21,405 nt of DNA from Pollutimonas sp036675955 (GTDB lineage Bacteria; Pseudomonadota; Gammaproteobacteria; Burkholderiales; Burkholderiaceae_B): NCBI GenBank assembly GCA_036675955.1, contig JAKFDW010000214.1, positions 1 through 21,405 on the forward strand, read 5' to 3'. Positions 14,135 through 21,405 of this stretch are shown piece after piece. The position numbers and the translations under genes were made by a program. Each line of letters starts with the position of its first letter. Position 1 is the stretch's first letter. A model generated the notes under the pieces. The model had not been told where the DNA came from. It saw only the letters and a program-made list of their open reading frames with translations, and made no database searches.

Positions 14135-16576
14135 ATGCAGTCTGGTCAATCCGGTCAACAAGCGCTGACTGAAGCAGCCCGGTTCCACATACGGAAGGTG
14201 GCCGTATGCGGCGCCGGCGTCATGGGCGCCCAAATTGCGGCGCACTGCGTCAATGCGGGCGTGCCCGTGGTGTTGTTCGACCTGCCCGCCAAGGACGGCG
14301 ACAAGAACGGCATTGCCAAGGGTGCAATCGCTCAGCTTGCCAAGCTCAATCCTGCGCCACTGGGCACGCCGGAACTTGCGGACCTCATTATTCCTGCCAA
14401 CTACGAGGACGACCTGGATCGCCTCGCGGAATGCGACCTGGTCATCGAGGCCATTGCCGAACGGCTGGACTGGAAGCGCGACCTCTATCAAAAGCTGGCG
14501 CCGGCCATCAAGCGCGGTGCCATCATTGCCAGCAATACTTCGGGCCTCTCCATTACCCAGCTGGCGGCGGCCTTGCCAGAGTCGCTGCGTCACCGGTTCT
14601 GCGGCGTGCATTTCTTCAATCCACCCCGCTATATGGCCCTGGTCGAGCTCATCCCCACCGGCGACACCGAGCCCGCCTTGCTGGATCTGCTGGAAACCTT
14701 TCTGGTGTCGCAGTTGGGCAAGGGCGTCGTGCGCGCCAAAGATACGCCCAACTTCATCGGCAACCGGATCGGCGTTTTCGGCATTCTGTCGGTGTTCGTC
14801 CAGGCTGAAAGATTTGGGCTGCCCTACGAGCTGGTCGACGAGCTCACCGGTACACGCCTGGGCCGTGCCAAGTCGGGCACCTTCCGCACTGCCGATGTCG
14901 TCGGCCTGGACACCCTGGCGCACGTCATACGCACCATGCAGGACCAACTGCCGCAAGACCCTTTCCATGCCCATTTCGGCGTGCCGGAAGTGGTGAACGG
15001 GCTTATACAACAGGGAGCCCTGGGCCAGAAAAGCGGTGCCGGCTTCTATCGCAAAGAAGGCAAGGCCATACTCAGGCTGGATCCCGCCAAGAAAGAATAC
15101 GTGCCTGCCGAGACCAAGATCGATCCGACTGTGGCCGAGATGCTGGCCGAGCGCGATCCAGCAAAGAAACTCAAGGCGCTGCACGATTCGGATCATCCCC
15201 AGGCGCAGTTCGTGTGGGCGATACTGCGCGACAGCTTTCACTACAGCGCGGTTCATCTCGAAGATATCGCCGATACGGCGCGCCAGGTGGACCTGGCCAT
15301 GAAATGGGGCTTCGGCCATGCCCAAGGCCCTTTCGAAATCTGGCAGGCGGCGGGCTGGCACGATGTGGCCAACTGGATCCAGCAAGACATCCAGGCGGGC
15401 AAGACTTTGTCCAGCGAGCCGCTGCCGCAGTGGGCCGTCCGCGGCCCGGTTTGGCAAGCACAAGGCGTGCATACCCCGGCCGGTTCATGGAGCCCGCGCG
15501 AAAAGCGCTACGAAGATCGCAGCGCCTTGCCCGTGTACCGCCGGCAAATCGGCGCACCGCGTCTTGTCGGCGAATCCGCAAGCCTGACTCCGGCGGTGGT
15601 GTACGAGAACGAAGCCGTCCGGTGCTGGACACTGCCCGCGCCGCATCCCCAGGACGTGTTGATTCTGTCGTTCAAGACCAAGATGCATACGCTGAGCCCT
15701 GGTGTGGTGCGCGGCATCGTGCACGCGGTCGACCTGGCCGAGGCCTCGTACAAAGCCCTTGTCATCGGCCAGCTAGACGATCCCTTCTCGGCCGGCGCCG
15801 ATCTGAAAGCCATGCTTCCGGCGTTTCTTGAAGGCGGCGCCGCCGCCGTGGAACCGATAGAGCGGGAAATGCAGGACATGGTCTTGCGCCTGCGCTATGC
15901 GCAAGTTCCCGTGGTGGCGGCGCTGGCCGGCCTGGCCCTGGGCGGCGGCTGCGAATTGGCGGTGCATTGCGCGCGGCGCGTCGCCCACTTCGAAACCTAC
16001 ATCGGGCTGGTGGAGGTGGGCATAGGGCTGGTGCCCGGTGCGGGCGGACTGGCCTTTTGTGCGCGGCGAGCCGCCGAGCTTCAGGCCGAGGCCGCGCCCG
16101 ATGCGCCCCTGCTGGCCTTCGTCAAGAAATTTGCCCTGGCGGTCGCTGGCGCCCAGGTGTCCAAGTCGGCGCTGGACGCGCGCAAGATGGGCTATCTGCA
16201 CGCGTCGGACCCCATTGTCATGAATCGCCACGAATTGCTTTATGTGGCGGTGTGCCAGGCCCATGCGCTGGCCGAAGCGGGTTGGCGCGCGCCCTTGCCG
16301 CAACGATTTCCGGTAGCCGGCAGGGACGGCATTGCCACGCTCAAGGCCCAATTGCTCAACATGAAGGTGGGCGGCTATATTTCCGAGCACGATTTTGTGG
16401 TGGCCGAGAAAGTGGCCTACGTAATGTGCGGGGGCGACGTCGATCCGGGGTCGCTGGTGGACGAAGCCTGGATGCTGAGGCGCGAGCGCGAAGCTTTCCT
16501 GGAGCTGCTGGTCCAGCCCAAGACACAAGAGCGCATCGCGGGCATCCTGGAAACCGGAAAGCCGGTCCGAAACTGA
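14135..16576 (+). CDS. 3-hydroxyacyl-CoA dehydrogenase / enoyl-CoA hydratase (FadN/FadB-like multifunctional protein)
   Basis: This protein carries out two beta-oxidation steps: hydration of enoyl-CoA and NAD-dependent oxidation of 3-hydroxyacyl-CoA. From the chosen start it has 813 residues. The dehydrogenase part is first: NAD fold GAGVMG at 26-31 and the catalytic pair His159 (GVHFFNPP) and Glu171 (VELIPT), which align with His158 and Glu170 of mitochondrial HAD. The crotonase part is C-terminal. It has the oxyanion segment SAGADLKAM, then LGGGCEL near residue 605 and GLVEVGIGLVPGAGG near 625-638, each holding a catalytic-type glutamate. This order is the reverse of E. coli FadB and matches B. 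subtilis FadN. GGAGG stands 7 nt before the ATG at 14135, whereas the ATG at 14129 and the GTG at 14096 are badly spaced. A thiolase gene follows after 25 bp. Confidence 0.93.
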   Translation: MQSGQSGQQALTEAARFHIRKVAVCGAGVMGAQIAAHCVNAGVPVVLFDLPAKDGDKNGIAKGAIAQLAKLNPAPLGTPELADLIIPANYEDDLDRLAECDLVIEAIAERLDWKRDLYQKLAPAIKRGAIIASNTSGLSITQLAAALPESLRHRFCGVHFFNPPRYMALVELIPTGDTEPALLDLLETFLVSQLGKGVVRAKDTPNFIGNRIGVFGILSVFVQAERFGLPYELVDELTGTRLGRAKSGTFRTADVVGLDTLAHVIRTMQDQLPQDPFHAHFGVPEVVNGLIQQGALGQKSGAGFYRKEGKAILRLDPAKKEYVPAETKIDPTVAEMLAERDPAKKLKALHDSDHPQAQFVWAILRDSFHYSAVHLEDIADTARQVDLAMKWGFGHAQGPFEIWQAAGWHDVANWIQQDIQAGKTLSSEPLPQWAVRGPVWQAQGVHTPAGSWSPREKRYEDRSALPVYRRQIGAPRLVGESASLTPAVVYENEAVRCWTLPAPHPQDVLILSFKTKMHTLSPGVVRGIVHAVDLAEASYKALVIGQLDDPFSAGADLKAMLPAFLEGGAAAVEPIEREMQDMVLRLRYAQVPVVAALAGLALGGGCELAVHCARRVAHFETYIGLVEVGIGLVPGAGGLAFCARRAAELQAEAAPDAPLLAFVKKFALAVAGAQVSKSALDARKMGYLHASDPIVMNRHELLYVAVCQAHALAEAGWRAPLPQRFPVAGRDGIATLKAQLLNMKVGGYISEHDFVVAEKVAYVMCGGDVDPGSLVDEAWMLRREREAFLELLVQPKTQERIAGILETGKPVRN

Positions 16577-16601
16577 TTAACAGGCCCTAACGGAGTCATG
16601 C

Positions 16602-17798
16602 ATGACCACATTGCAACAAGCCTATATTGTCGCGGCAACACGCAGTCCCATCGGCAAGGCGCCGCGCGGTATTTTTTCACATACTCGTCCCGACGAACTG
16701 CTGGCCACCGTCATCAAGGGCTTGCTGGCGCAGGTGCCCGACCTGGATCCGGCCGCCATCGAAGACGCCATTGTGGGCTGCGCCATACCGGAAGGACCGC
16801 AAGGCCTTAACGTGGCGCGCATCGGCGCACTGCTGGCCGGGCTGCCATCCTCCGTAGCGGGCGTTACCGTCAATCGCTTCTGCGCATCGGGGCTGACCGC
16901 CATCGCGATGGCGGCGGACCGGATACGGGTCGGCGAAGCCGACATCATCATCGCGGCGGGCACCGAATCCATGAGCCTGGTGCCCACCATGGGCGTCAGC
17001 ACATCCTTCAGTCCGCGCATCTTTTCCGACGACGAGAACCTGGGCATAGCATATGGCATGGGCCTTACGGCTGAACAGGTCGCCGCCCGGTGGAAAGTCT
17101 CGCGCGAAGACCAGGACGCCTTCGCCCTGCAGTCCAACCAGCGCGCGGTGGCCGGCCAGCAGGCTGGCGAGTTCGCCGACGAAATCCTGCCCATCGATGT
17201 CATAAGCCGCCGGCCCGATCTGGATACCGGTGAAATCGTTGTAAGCCATAAAACAGTCACGCTCGACGAAGGCCCGCGCGCCGATACCAGCATGCAGGCC
17301 CTGGCAAAACTGCGTCCCGCTTTTGCCGCCCGGGGCAGCGTCACGGCCGGAAACAGCTCCCAGATGTCCGACGGAGCCGGCGCCTTGCTGGTCGTATCCG
17401 AGCGGGCGCTCCAGGCCCATGGGCTGACGCCCCTGGCGCGCTTCGTGTCCTTCGCCGTCAAGGGCGTGCCCCCGGAAATAATGGGCATAGGGCCCAAGGA
17501 AGCGATTCCCCATGCACTGAAGCAAGCAGGTCTGCGGCTGGATCAAATGGGCTGGATAGAGCTTAACGAAGCGTTTGCGGCGCAGTCGCTGGCCGTCATG
17601 CGCGACCTGGATTTGAACCCGGATATCGTTAATCCGCTGGGTGGCGCGATCGCCCTGGGCCATCCCCTGGGAGCCACGGGCGCCATACGCGCGGCCACTG
17701 TCATACATGGATTGCGCCGGCGTAAGCTGGAGTACGGCATGCTGACCATGTGCGTGGGCACCGGCATGGGAGCCGCGGGAATATTCCAGCGCGTCTAG
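16602..17798 (+). CDS. Acetyl-CoA C-acyltransferase (thiolase, FadA-like)
   Basis: A thiolase of 398 residues that cleaves 3-ketoacyl-CoA with CoA, the last step of beta-oxidation. The nucleophile is Cys94 in NRFCASGLTAIA. His354 lies in GGAIALGHPLGATGA, the second catalytic cysteine is Cys384 in CVGTGMGAAG, and the thiolase N-box ELNEAFAAQSLAV is present. GGAG lies 6 nt before the ATG. It follows the multifunctional dehydrogenase/hydratase gene by 25 bp, so the two should form the two subunits of a fatty-acid oxidation complex. The pairing favours degradative 3-ketoacyl-CoA thiolase over biosynthetic acetoacetyl-CoA thiolase. An acyl-CoA dehydrogenase gene, often found alongside, is not in the window. 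Confidence 0.93.
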   Translation: MTTLQQAYIVAATRSPIGKAPRGIFSHTRPDELLATVIKGLLAQVPDLDPAAIEDAIVGCAIPEGPQGLNVARIGALLAGLPSSVAGVTVNRFCASGLTAIAMAADRIRVGEADIIIAAGTESMSLVPTMGVSTSFSPRIFSDDENLGIAYGMGLTAEQVAARWKVSREDQDAFALQSNQRAVAGQQAGEFADEILPIDVISRRPDLDTGEIVVSHKTVTLDEGPRADTSMQALAKLRPAFAARGSVTAGNSSQMSDGAGALLVVSERALQAHGLTPLARFVSFAVKGVPPEIMGIGPKEAIPHALKQAGLRLDQMGWIELNEAFAAQSLAVMRDLDLNPDIVNPLGGAIALGHPLGATGAIRAATVIHGLRRRKLEYGMLTMCVGTGMGAAGIFQRV

Positions 17799-17809
17799 AT
17801 GAATCAAGG

Positions 17810-17835
17810 CCGGACGCGCTTGCAAGTCGCTCCGG
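17810..17835. promoter_or_regulatory. Imperfect 26-bp dyad upstream of the EamA transporter gene
   Basis: A dyad centred on CTTGCAAG has perfect outer arms CCGGA and TCCGG, with mismatches between the centre and the arms. It lies in the 79-bp gap after the thiolase gene and 43 bp before the transporter ATG. It could be an operator, but no regulator gene is adjacent, and no consensus was recognised. Confidence 0.25.
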
Positions 17836-17877
17836 ACCTGATATGCTTGATCCCAACCAGACCATTCCAAGCCCCAA

Positions 17878-18783
17878 ATGAATCCTGTCAGAATGCAGTT
17901 GCTGTTGATTGGCACCATGGCGATTTGGGGTTTGAATATTTCGGCGGTCAAGGTCCTTACCAGCTACCTCGATCCGTTGATCGTCGCCTGCCTGCGCATG
18001 GTGCTTGCGGCAATCGTCATCAACCTGACACTGGCGTGGTCGCGCCGCCCGGTGCGCCTGCTCAGCATAACGCCCGGGCAATGGCTGCGTTTCGTTGCCT
18101 GCGGCGTGCTTATGGTCTATGCCAATCAAATCCTGTTCACCACCGGCATGCAGACGGCAAGCGCCACCAATTCGTCGCTCATCATGGCGCTAAGCCCGCT
18201 GGTGGCATCGATCCTGGCGGCGGTGGTCTTTCGTGAAGCGCTGACCGGTGTGCGCCTGCTGGGCATCGCCATGGGCTTCGGGGGTGTATTTGCCGTGGTC
18301 TTCAGCGGCTCGCAAGCCCAGCTGGCGGGCGCCAGCCTGGGCGATGTCCAGATATTCGCGGCAATGTTCACCTTCGTCGTGGGCGGCATGCTCATCCAGA
18401 ACCTGGCTCGCCAGTTCAATGCGCTGGTGATCAGCACCTTTATCTACACCATAGGCGCCGTGCTGCTCAGCGTGCATCTGTTCTTCAGCGATACCGTCGA
18501 GTTCAGCCTGGAGGCTTTGCTGCTGCCGGGCCTGTGGCCCTTGACCCTGCTTGTGTTTACGGGAATCGTGGCCACGGCCATATGCAACATGCTGTGGAAC
18601 CGCGCCATTGCCGAACTGGGCGTGGCGCGTACGTCGGTATTCCAGTACTGGATCCCCGTCTTTGGCGTGGGCTTCGCCATGCTGCTGCTTGGCGAGCCGT
18701 TCACCATCTGGCATCTGGCGGGAGTGGCCGGAATACTGCTGGGCACTTATCTGGGAACGCGCCGCCCTAAAACTGCTGCTTGA
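17878..18783 (+). CDS. EamA family (DMT superfamily) transporter
   Basis: An inner-membrane protein of 301 residues with about ten hydrophobic segments arranged as two EamA repeats (roughly 8-138 and 150-292). The first begins LLLIGTMAIWGLNISAVKVL. Each half ends with the family pattern: FREALTGVRLLGIAMGFGGV in the first and LLGEPFTIWHLAGVAGILLGTYL in the second. DMT transporters of this type export metabolites or amino acids; the substrate cannot be inferred here. There is no clear Shine-Dalgarno before the ATG at 17878, and Met6 at 17893 is an alternative start. It follows the thiolase by 79 bp and may or may not share its transcript. Its last 17 bp overlap the 3' end of the convergent pgi gene. 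Confidence 0.92.
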   Translation: MNPVRMQLLLIGTMAIWGLNISAVKVLTSYLDPLIVACLRMVLAAIVINLTLAWSRRPVRLLSITPGQWLRFVACGVLMVYANQILFTTGMQTASATNSSLIMALSPLVASILAAVVFREALTGVRLLGIAMGFGGVFAVVFSGSQAQLAGASLGDVQIFAAMFTFVVGGMLIQNLARQFNALVISTFIYTIGAVLLSVHLFFSDTVEFSLEALLLPGLWPLTLLVFTGIVATAICNMLWNRAIAELGVARTSVFQYWIPVFGVGFAMLLLGEPFTIWHLAGVAGILLGTYLGTRRPKTAA

Positions 18784-20338
18784 ATGTTTCTATCCAGTGC
18801 GTCGTGGAAGCATCATGGTCACGGTCGACCGGCGTCTTGCCTGCCAATTCGCTGCCTATGCCCTTGGCCAGCACCTTGCCGTATTCCACTCCCCATTGAT
18901 CGAAGGGATTGATGCCCCAGATAACCCCTTGCACAAAGACTTTGTGCTCGTACAGGGCCAGCAGGGCGCCAAGCGTATAGGGCGATAAACGCGGCAGTAC
19001 GATGAGATTGGACGGGCGCCCGCCCGCATGAACCCGGTGCCGGGCCAGCCAGCTGGCTTTCTCTTGCGGAATACCCGATTGCAGGCATTCTTTCAGCGCC
19101 TGATCGTACGTTTTGCCTTTCAATAGTGCTTCACGCTGTGCCAGGCAATTGGCCAGCAGGCTTTGATGGTGCCCCGGCCATCCGTGGTCGGCATGTTCGC
19201 AGACGATGAAATCTACCGGGGCGCCGTCGCTGCCCTGATGCAGCCACTGGAAAAACGTATGCTGGGCGTCGGTGCCCGGCATGCCCCACACAGCTGGGCC
19301 AGTGGGCACGCCCACCGGATCGCCCGCCAGGTTCACGGATTTGCCCAGCGATTCCATTTCAAGCTGCTGGATATAGGGAACCAGGTTGGAAAGCCGGAAG
19401 TCATAGGGCGCGATATTGAGCGATCCGTAGCCCAAGGTGCTGCGGTTGACGATACCGGAAATTGCCATCTGGATGGGCGCATTGCCGGCCACCGGCGCCT
19501 CGGCGAAATGGGCGTCCATGGCCGCGGCGCCGGCCTGCATGCCGGCCACCACGTCGGCACTGACGGCCAGGGCCGTGGTCAGGCTGACGGCCGACCACAA
19601 GGAAAAGCGCCCACCGACCCAGTCCCACAGTTTGAAGATATGCGCGTCGGGCACGCCCCATGCGCGCGCGGCATCGGCCTTGGCGGTAATGGCCACGATT
19701 TGCTTGTATGGATTTTCGACACCGGACGCCTGCAGCCATTCCAGCGCGCGCTGGCCGTTCTGCAGCGTTTCGGCGGTGGTGAACGACTTGGAGGCAAGCA
19801 CGATGAGGGTGTCGTGCGGATCCAGGCCGGACAGGCCGCCCTGGATGGCGTGACCGTCGATATTGGCCACGAAATGGACTTGGCGCCATGTGCTTGCGTA
19901 GCCGAAAGCCGTGACGGCCAGGCGTACGCCCCAGTCGCTGCCGCCGATGCCGATATGCACGATGTTGCGCCAGCGGCGCTCGGAATCGGCGAGGCGCACG
20001 AACTCGTTCAGCCGTTGACGTTCGGCTGTGATTTCATCGATAGGGGCCGGGGCTCGCAAGGCAGAGTGCCAGGCTGCGCGCTCTTCCGTAACGTTGGCAA
20101 TGCCGCCTTCCAGCAGGCTGTTGCGCAGGTCGCCGAAGTGCCGGGCCGCAAGCAGTGCCTCGGCCGCGGCGTCCAGCGCCGGCGAGCTGCCCTGGCCGCT
20201 GACGTCCAGGCTTATGCCGGCCGCCTGGATCAGCCGCAAGCTGTCGACATGAATGGGGGAATTCCGGGCGGCGTCTTCGAAAGCCGTCCATTCGGGAAGG
20301 TCCGACAGGGCGTCGGCAGTGGGCAGCATGCAGGTCAC
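18767..20338 (-). CDS. pgi: Glucose-6-phosphate isomerase
   Basis: Pgi interconverts glucose-6-phosphate and fructose-6-phosphate in the cytoplasm. From the chosen start it has 523 residues. Both family signatures are present: DWVGGRFSLWSAV in the middle and GVIWGINPFDQWGVEYGKVL near the C-terminus. The sugar-phosphate loop segments HIGIGGSDWG and SKSFTTAETLQN are also intact. A GTG at 20338 is preferred because AAGGAG stands 5 nt upstream. The alternative GTG at 20344 overlaps the Shine-Dalgarno and the ATG at 20329 is 14 nt away. It is transcribed toward, and overlaps by 17 bp, the EamA transporter gene. It may read on from infA, 138 bp upstream on the same strand. Confidence 0.96.
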   Translation of the reverse strand: MTCMLPTADALSDLPEWTAFEDAARNSPIHVDSLRLIQAAGISLDVSGQGSSPALDAAAEALLAARHFGDLRNSLLEGGIANVTEERAAWHSALRAPAPIDEITAERQRLNEFVRLADSERRWRNIVHIGIGGSDWGVRLAVTAFGYASTWRQVHFVANIDGHAIQGGLSGLDPHDTLIVLASKSFTTAETLQNGQRALEWLQASGVENPYKQIVAITAKADAARAWGVPDAHIFKLWDWVGGRFSLWSAVSLTTALAVSADVVAGMQAGAAAMDAHFAEAPVAGNAPIQMAISGIVNRSTLGYGSLNIAPYDFRLSNLVPYIQQLEMESLGKSVNLAGDPVGVPTGPAVWGMPGTDAQHTFFQWLHQGSDGAPVDFIVCEHADHGWPGHHQSLLANCLAQREALLKGKTYDQALKECLQSGIPQEKASWLARHRVHAGGRPSNLIVLPRLSPYTLGALLALYEHKVFVQGVIWGINPFDQWGVEYGKVLAKGIGSELAGKTPVDRDHDASTTHWIETFKQQF

Positions 20339-20430
20339 GAGCACTCCTTGGGCATTTAATCGTTGACCGATTGTATAGCCTTTGGTGCCCGCCGCAGGGG
20401 TGGTTGCGCTTGGCCGCCGGCCTCGCCGTC

Positions 20431-20446
20431 ATGCCCGCAAGGGCAT
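20431..20446. repeat. Short palindrome between infA and pgi
   Basis: ATGCCC-GCAA-GGGCAT is a perfect 6-bp stem with a 4-nt loop. With its context (GTCATGCCCGCAAGGGCATCC) it resembles the dispersed GTCATGCCCG...GGGCATCC palindromes seen in several proteobacterial genomes. There is no T-tract, so an intrinsic terminator is not supported. It sits about 30 bp beyond the infA stop. Confidence 0.4.
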
Positions 20447-20476
20447 CCGGGAGAGATTCAGCGCATATTATTCTTA

Positions 20477-20734
20477 TTAACGGCGGCGCTGGCTTGGACC
20501 GCCAGGCGCGCGGCCTGCGATATGGCGGAAAGTGATCCGGCCTTTGCTCAGATCGTAGGGCGACATTTCAAGTGAAACCTTATCGCCGGCGAGAATACGG
20601 ATGTGGTGCTTGCGCATTTTTCCGCCCGTGTAGGCGACGACCGGATGGCCGTTGTCCAGCGTCACGCGGAACCGGGAGTCGGGCAACACTTCTGTCACCA
20701 AACCGCCCATTTCAATCAGTTCTTCTTTAGCCAT
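20477..20734 (-). CDS. infA: Translation initiation factor IF-1 (C-terminally extended paralogue type)
   Basis: IF-1 binds the A site of the 30S subunit during initiation. The protein has 85 residues and is a single OB fold with the family's hallmarks MAKEE.IEM.G, FRV.L.NGH and GKMRKHHIRIL, then GDKV and SPYDLSKGRITFR. Typical IF-1 ends at about residue 72. This one adds about 13 residues (AGRAPGGPSQRRR), basic and Gly/Pro-rich. Many Betaproteobacteria carry such an extended second IF-1 apart from the ribosomal protein operon copy, and the lack of ribosomal neighbours here fits that. AGGAA lies 7 nt before the ATG. The promoter candidate is about 350 nt upstream. Confidence 0.95.
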   Translation of the reverse strand: MAKEELIEMGGLVTEVLPDSRFRVTLDNGHPVVAYTGGKMRKHHIRILAGDKVSLEMSPYDLSKGRITFRHIAGRAPGGPSQRRR

Positions 20735-21084
20735 AAAATATTCCTGTAAAAATTAATAGAACGCCGGCATGTCGAACTCGCGTTGCGTATCATTCGATAG
20801 CGGGCATGATGCGATGTCGCGGCATCGTTGTGCAGTATCGGTACTGGAAAGGGCAGCGCCATTTCGCAGGATGGCGTAGGCCTGGTCCAAGGTACGATTG
20901 CTGCGATTGCGAACCGAAGTTCGATGGTCAGGTGTGGCATAAACCGCAACCTGAGGCGGCGTCCCTGGCCTGATGAAGCCACAGGATGAATAGTGCGACG
21001 CGACGCCGTCTGGGCGCATGGTGCCGGGGTTCCCGGTGGGAGTAGGGTATTGTTATTGCTTGCTGCACCTGCGTTAGCGAGATA

Positions 21085-21113
21085 ATGATACCACACGCAA
21101 GTCCGTATGCCAA
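21085..21113 (-). promoter_or_regulatory. Strong sigma-70 promoter candidate upstream of infA
   Basis: On the minus strand TTGGCA (21113-21108) and TATCAT (21090-21085) each match the consensus at five of six positions and stand exactly 17 bp apart. The -35 box is part of a perfect 10-bp palindrome GCCAATTGGC (21109-21118), which could be an operator. Transcription would start near 21078 and give infA a leader of about 340 nt. Confidence 0.6.
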
Positions 21114-21202
21114 TTGGCGCTTACGTTAAATCGCGGGCGCTGCCTGCGCCGCCGCTCCTTTTCTGTTTTCTCGTTTTTAATGCCTGCTTCCATAAAACAA
21201 GA

Positions 21203-21232
21203 TTGCCATGGCGGCTTTTGTCTTGTTAGATT
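21203..21232 (+). promoter_or_regulatory. Possible promoter of the enoyl-CoA hydratase gene
   Basis: TTGCCA (21203-21208) and TAGATT (21227-21232) are 18 bp apart, matching the consensus at five and four positions. The leader would be about 35 nt. An AACAAGA/TCTTGTT inverted repeat surrounds the -35 box. This is a weak prediction. Confidence 0.25.
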
Positions 21233-21274
21233 GCGGAAGGCGTGTATCTGCGCCGTACAAGCAAAAGGAACAGC

Positions 21275-21405
21275 ATGGCTCACGAATACCAGCACATCAG
21301 GTTCGACTACCAGGACGGCGTCGGACGCATTACCCTGAATCGCCCGGATACCCTGAACAGTTTCACGCAGATCATGCACGACGACATCAAGGCGGCACTG
21401 TCCTT
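21275..21405 (+). CDS. Enoyl-CoA hydratase/isomerase family protein (5' part only, PaaG-like)
   Basis: The first 43 codons of a crotonase-superfamily gene that runs off the right edge. The visible N-terminus has the family's opening strand and motif, DGVGRITLNRPDTLNSFT, followed by a helix starting QIMHDDIKAAL. The combination NRP.xLNSF and MH.D reads most like PaaG-type 1,2-epoxyphenylacetyl-CoA isomerases of phenylacetate degradation, but a plain enoyl-CoA hydratase is possible. The catalytic region lies outside the window. AAGGA stands 5 nt before the ATG, which fixes the start. Confidence 0.9.
   Translation, partial: MAHEYQHIRFDYQDGVGRITLNRPDTLNSFTQIMHDDIKAALS

Larger units (their letters stand above)
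20735..21274. other. 540-bp region upstream of infA and the enoyl-CoA hydratase gene, no certain gene
   Basis: The divergent infA and hydratase genes are separated by 540 bp. It holds a strong minus-strand promoter candidate (21085-21113) and a weaker plus-strand one (21203-21232). A minus-strand frame at 20753-21019 could encode 88 residues ending 18 bp before infA. It has no Shine-Dalgarno, resembles no family I know, and its third codon positions are less GC-rich than the real genes here. It could be a leader gene or noncoding leader. No tRNA or known RNA was recognised. Confidence 0.5.

Noticed and set aside
14108..15472. Open frame of 454 codons on the minus strand, antisense to the beta-oxidation gene
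   Set aside because: The sense strand encodes clear NAD-binding and catalytic motifs; the antisense product has none.
16677..17951. Open frame of 424 codons on the minus strand, antisense to the thiolase
   Set aside because: It is a shadow of the thiolase gene, which has all its catalytic residues.
19163..20359. Open frame of 398 codons on the plus strand, antisense to pgi
   Set aside because: Pgi signatures on the minus strand are decisive; the plus-strand frame is low-complexity shadow.
20716..21096. Minus-strand frame of 126 codons overlapping the start of infA
   Set aside because: It overlaps infA coding sequence out of frame, and the product is compositionally unlike a real protein.
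1..21405. CRISPR arrays, tRNA, rRNA, prophage genes and toxin-antitoxin pairs
   Set aside because: No regularly spaced repeats, cloverleaf sequences, phage-type proteins or small paired toxin/antitoxin frames were seen on either strand.

Overview
The window is about 21.4 kb of GC-rich, gene-dense bacterial chromosome. The gene order and protein sequences suggest a betaproteobacterium of the order Burkholderiales, probably Alcaligenaceae (Bordetella, Achromobacter or Pusillimonas type). The clues are an mla cluster with mlaA inside it that runs into ibaG and murA, a second-type infA with a C-terminal tail, and gltBD next to mla. The taxon is an inference; no marker rRNA or tRNA gene is present.

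Left block (1-6640, all minus strand). Read in the direction of transcription, it runs mlaF, mlaE, mlaD, mlaA, mlaC, then a hairpin terminator, then an ABC-2 type exporter (ATPase plus permease), ibaG, and murA, which runs off the left edge. The Mla proteins move phospholipid between the outer and inner membranes. MurA starts peptidoglycan precursor synthesis, so this is an envelope-maintenance locus. The small STAS subunit MlaB, expected after mlaC, is not there.

Middle block (6695-12964, minus strand): gltB and gltD, the two subunits of NADPH-dependent glutamate synthase. A candidate sigma-70 promoter lies upstream, with a dyad in the leader. The AT-rich stretch from 13100 to 13272 carries a nested palindrome. 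It lies beside a full-length protein of the REP-associated tyrosine transposase (RAYT) family whose catalytic His-x-His and Tyr positions all appear to be replaced.

Right block. On the plus strand (14135-17798) are a multifunctional beta-oxidation protein, with the dehydrogenase part first and the enoyl-CoA hydratase part last, and a thiolase. A DMT/EamA transporter follows (17878-18783). It converges on, and overlaps by 17 bp, the minus-strand pgi gene. Further right on the minus strand is infA, with a strong promoter candidate about 350 nt upstream. The window ends in the first 43 codons of a plus-strand enoyl-CoA hydratase/isomerase gene.

Most of the window is core metabolism. I did not find an unmistakable new system. 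The best leads are the apparently inactivated RAYT protein with its palindrome in front of gltB, and the compact terminator/promoter arrangement at the site where mlaB would be expected.
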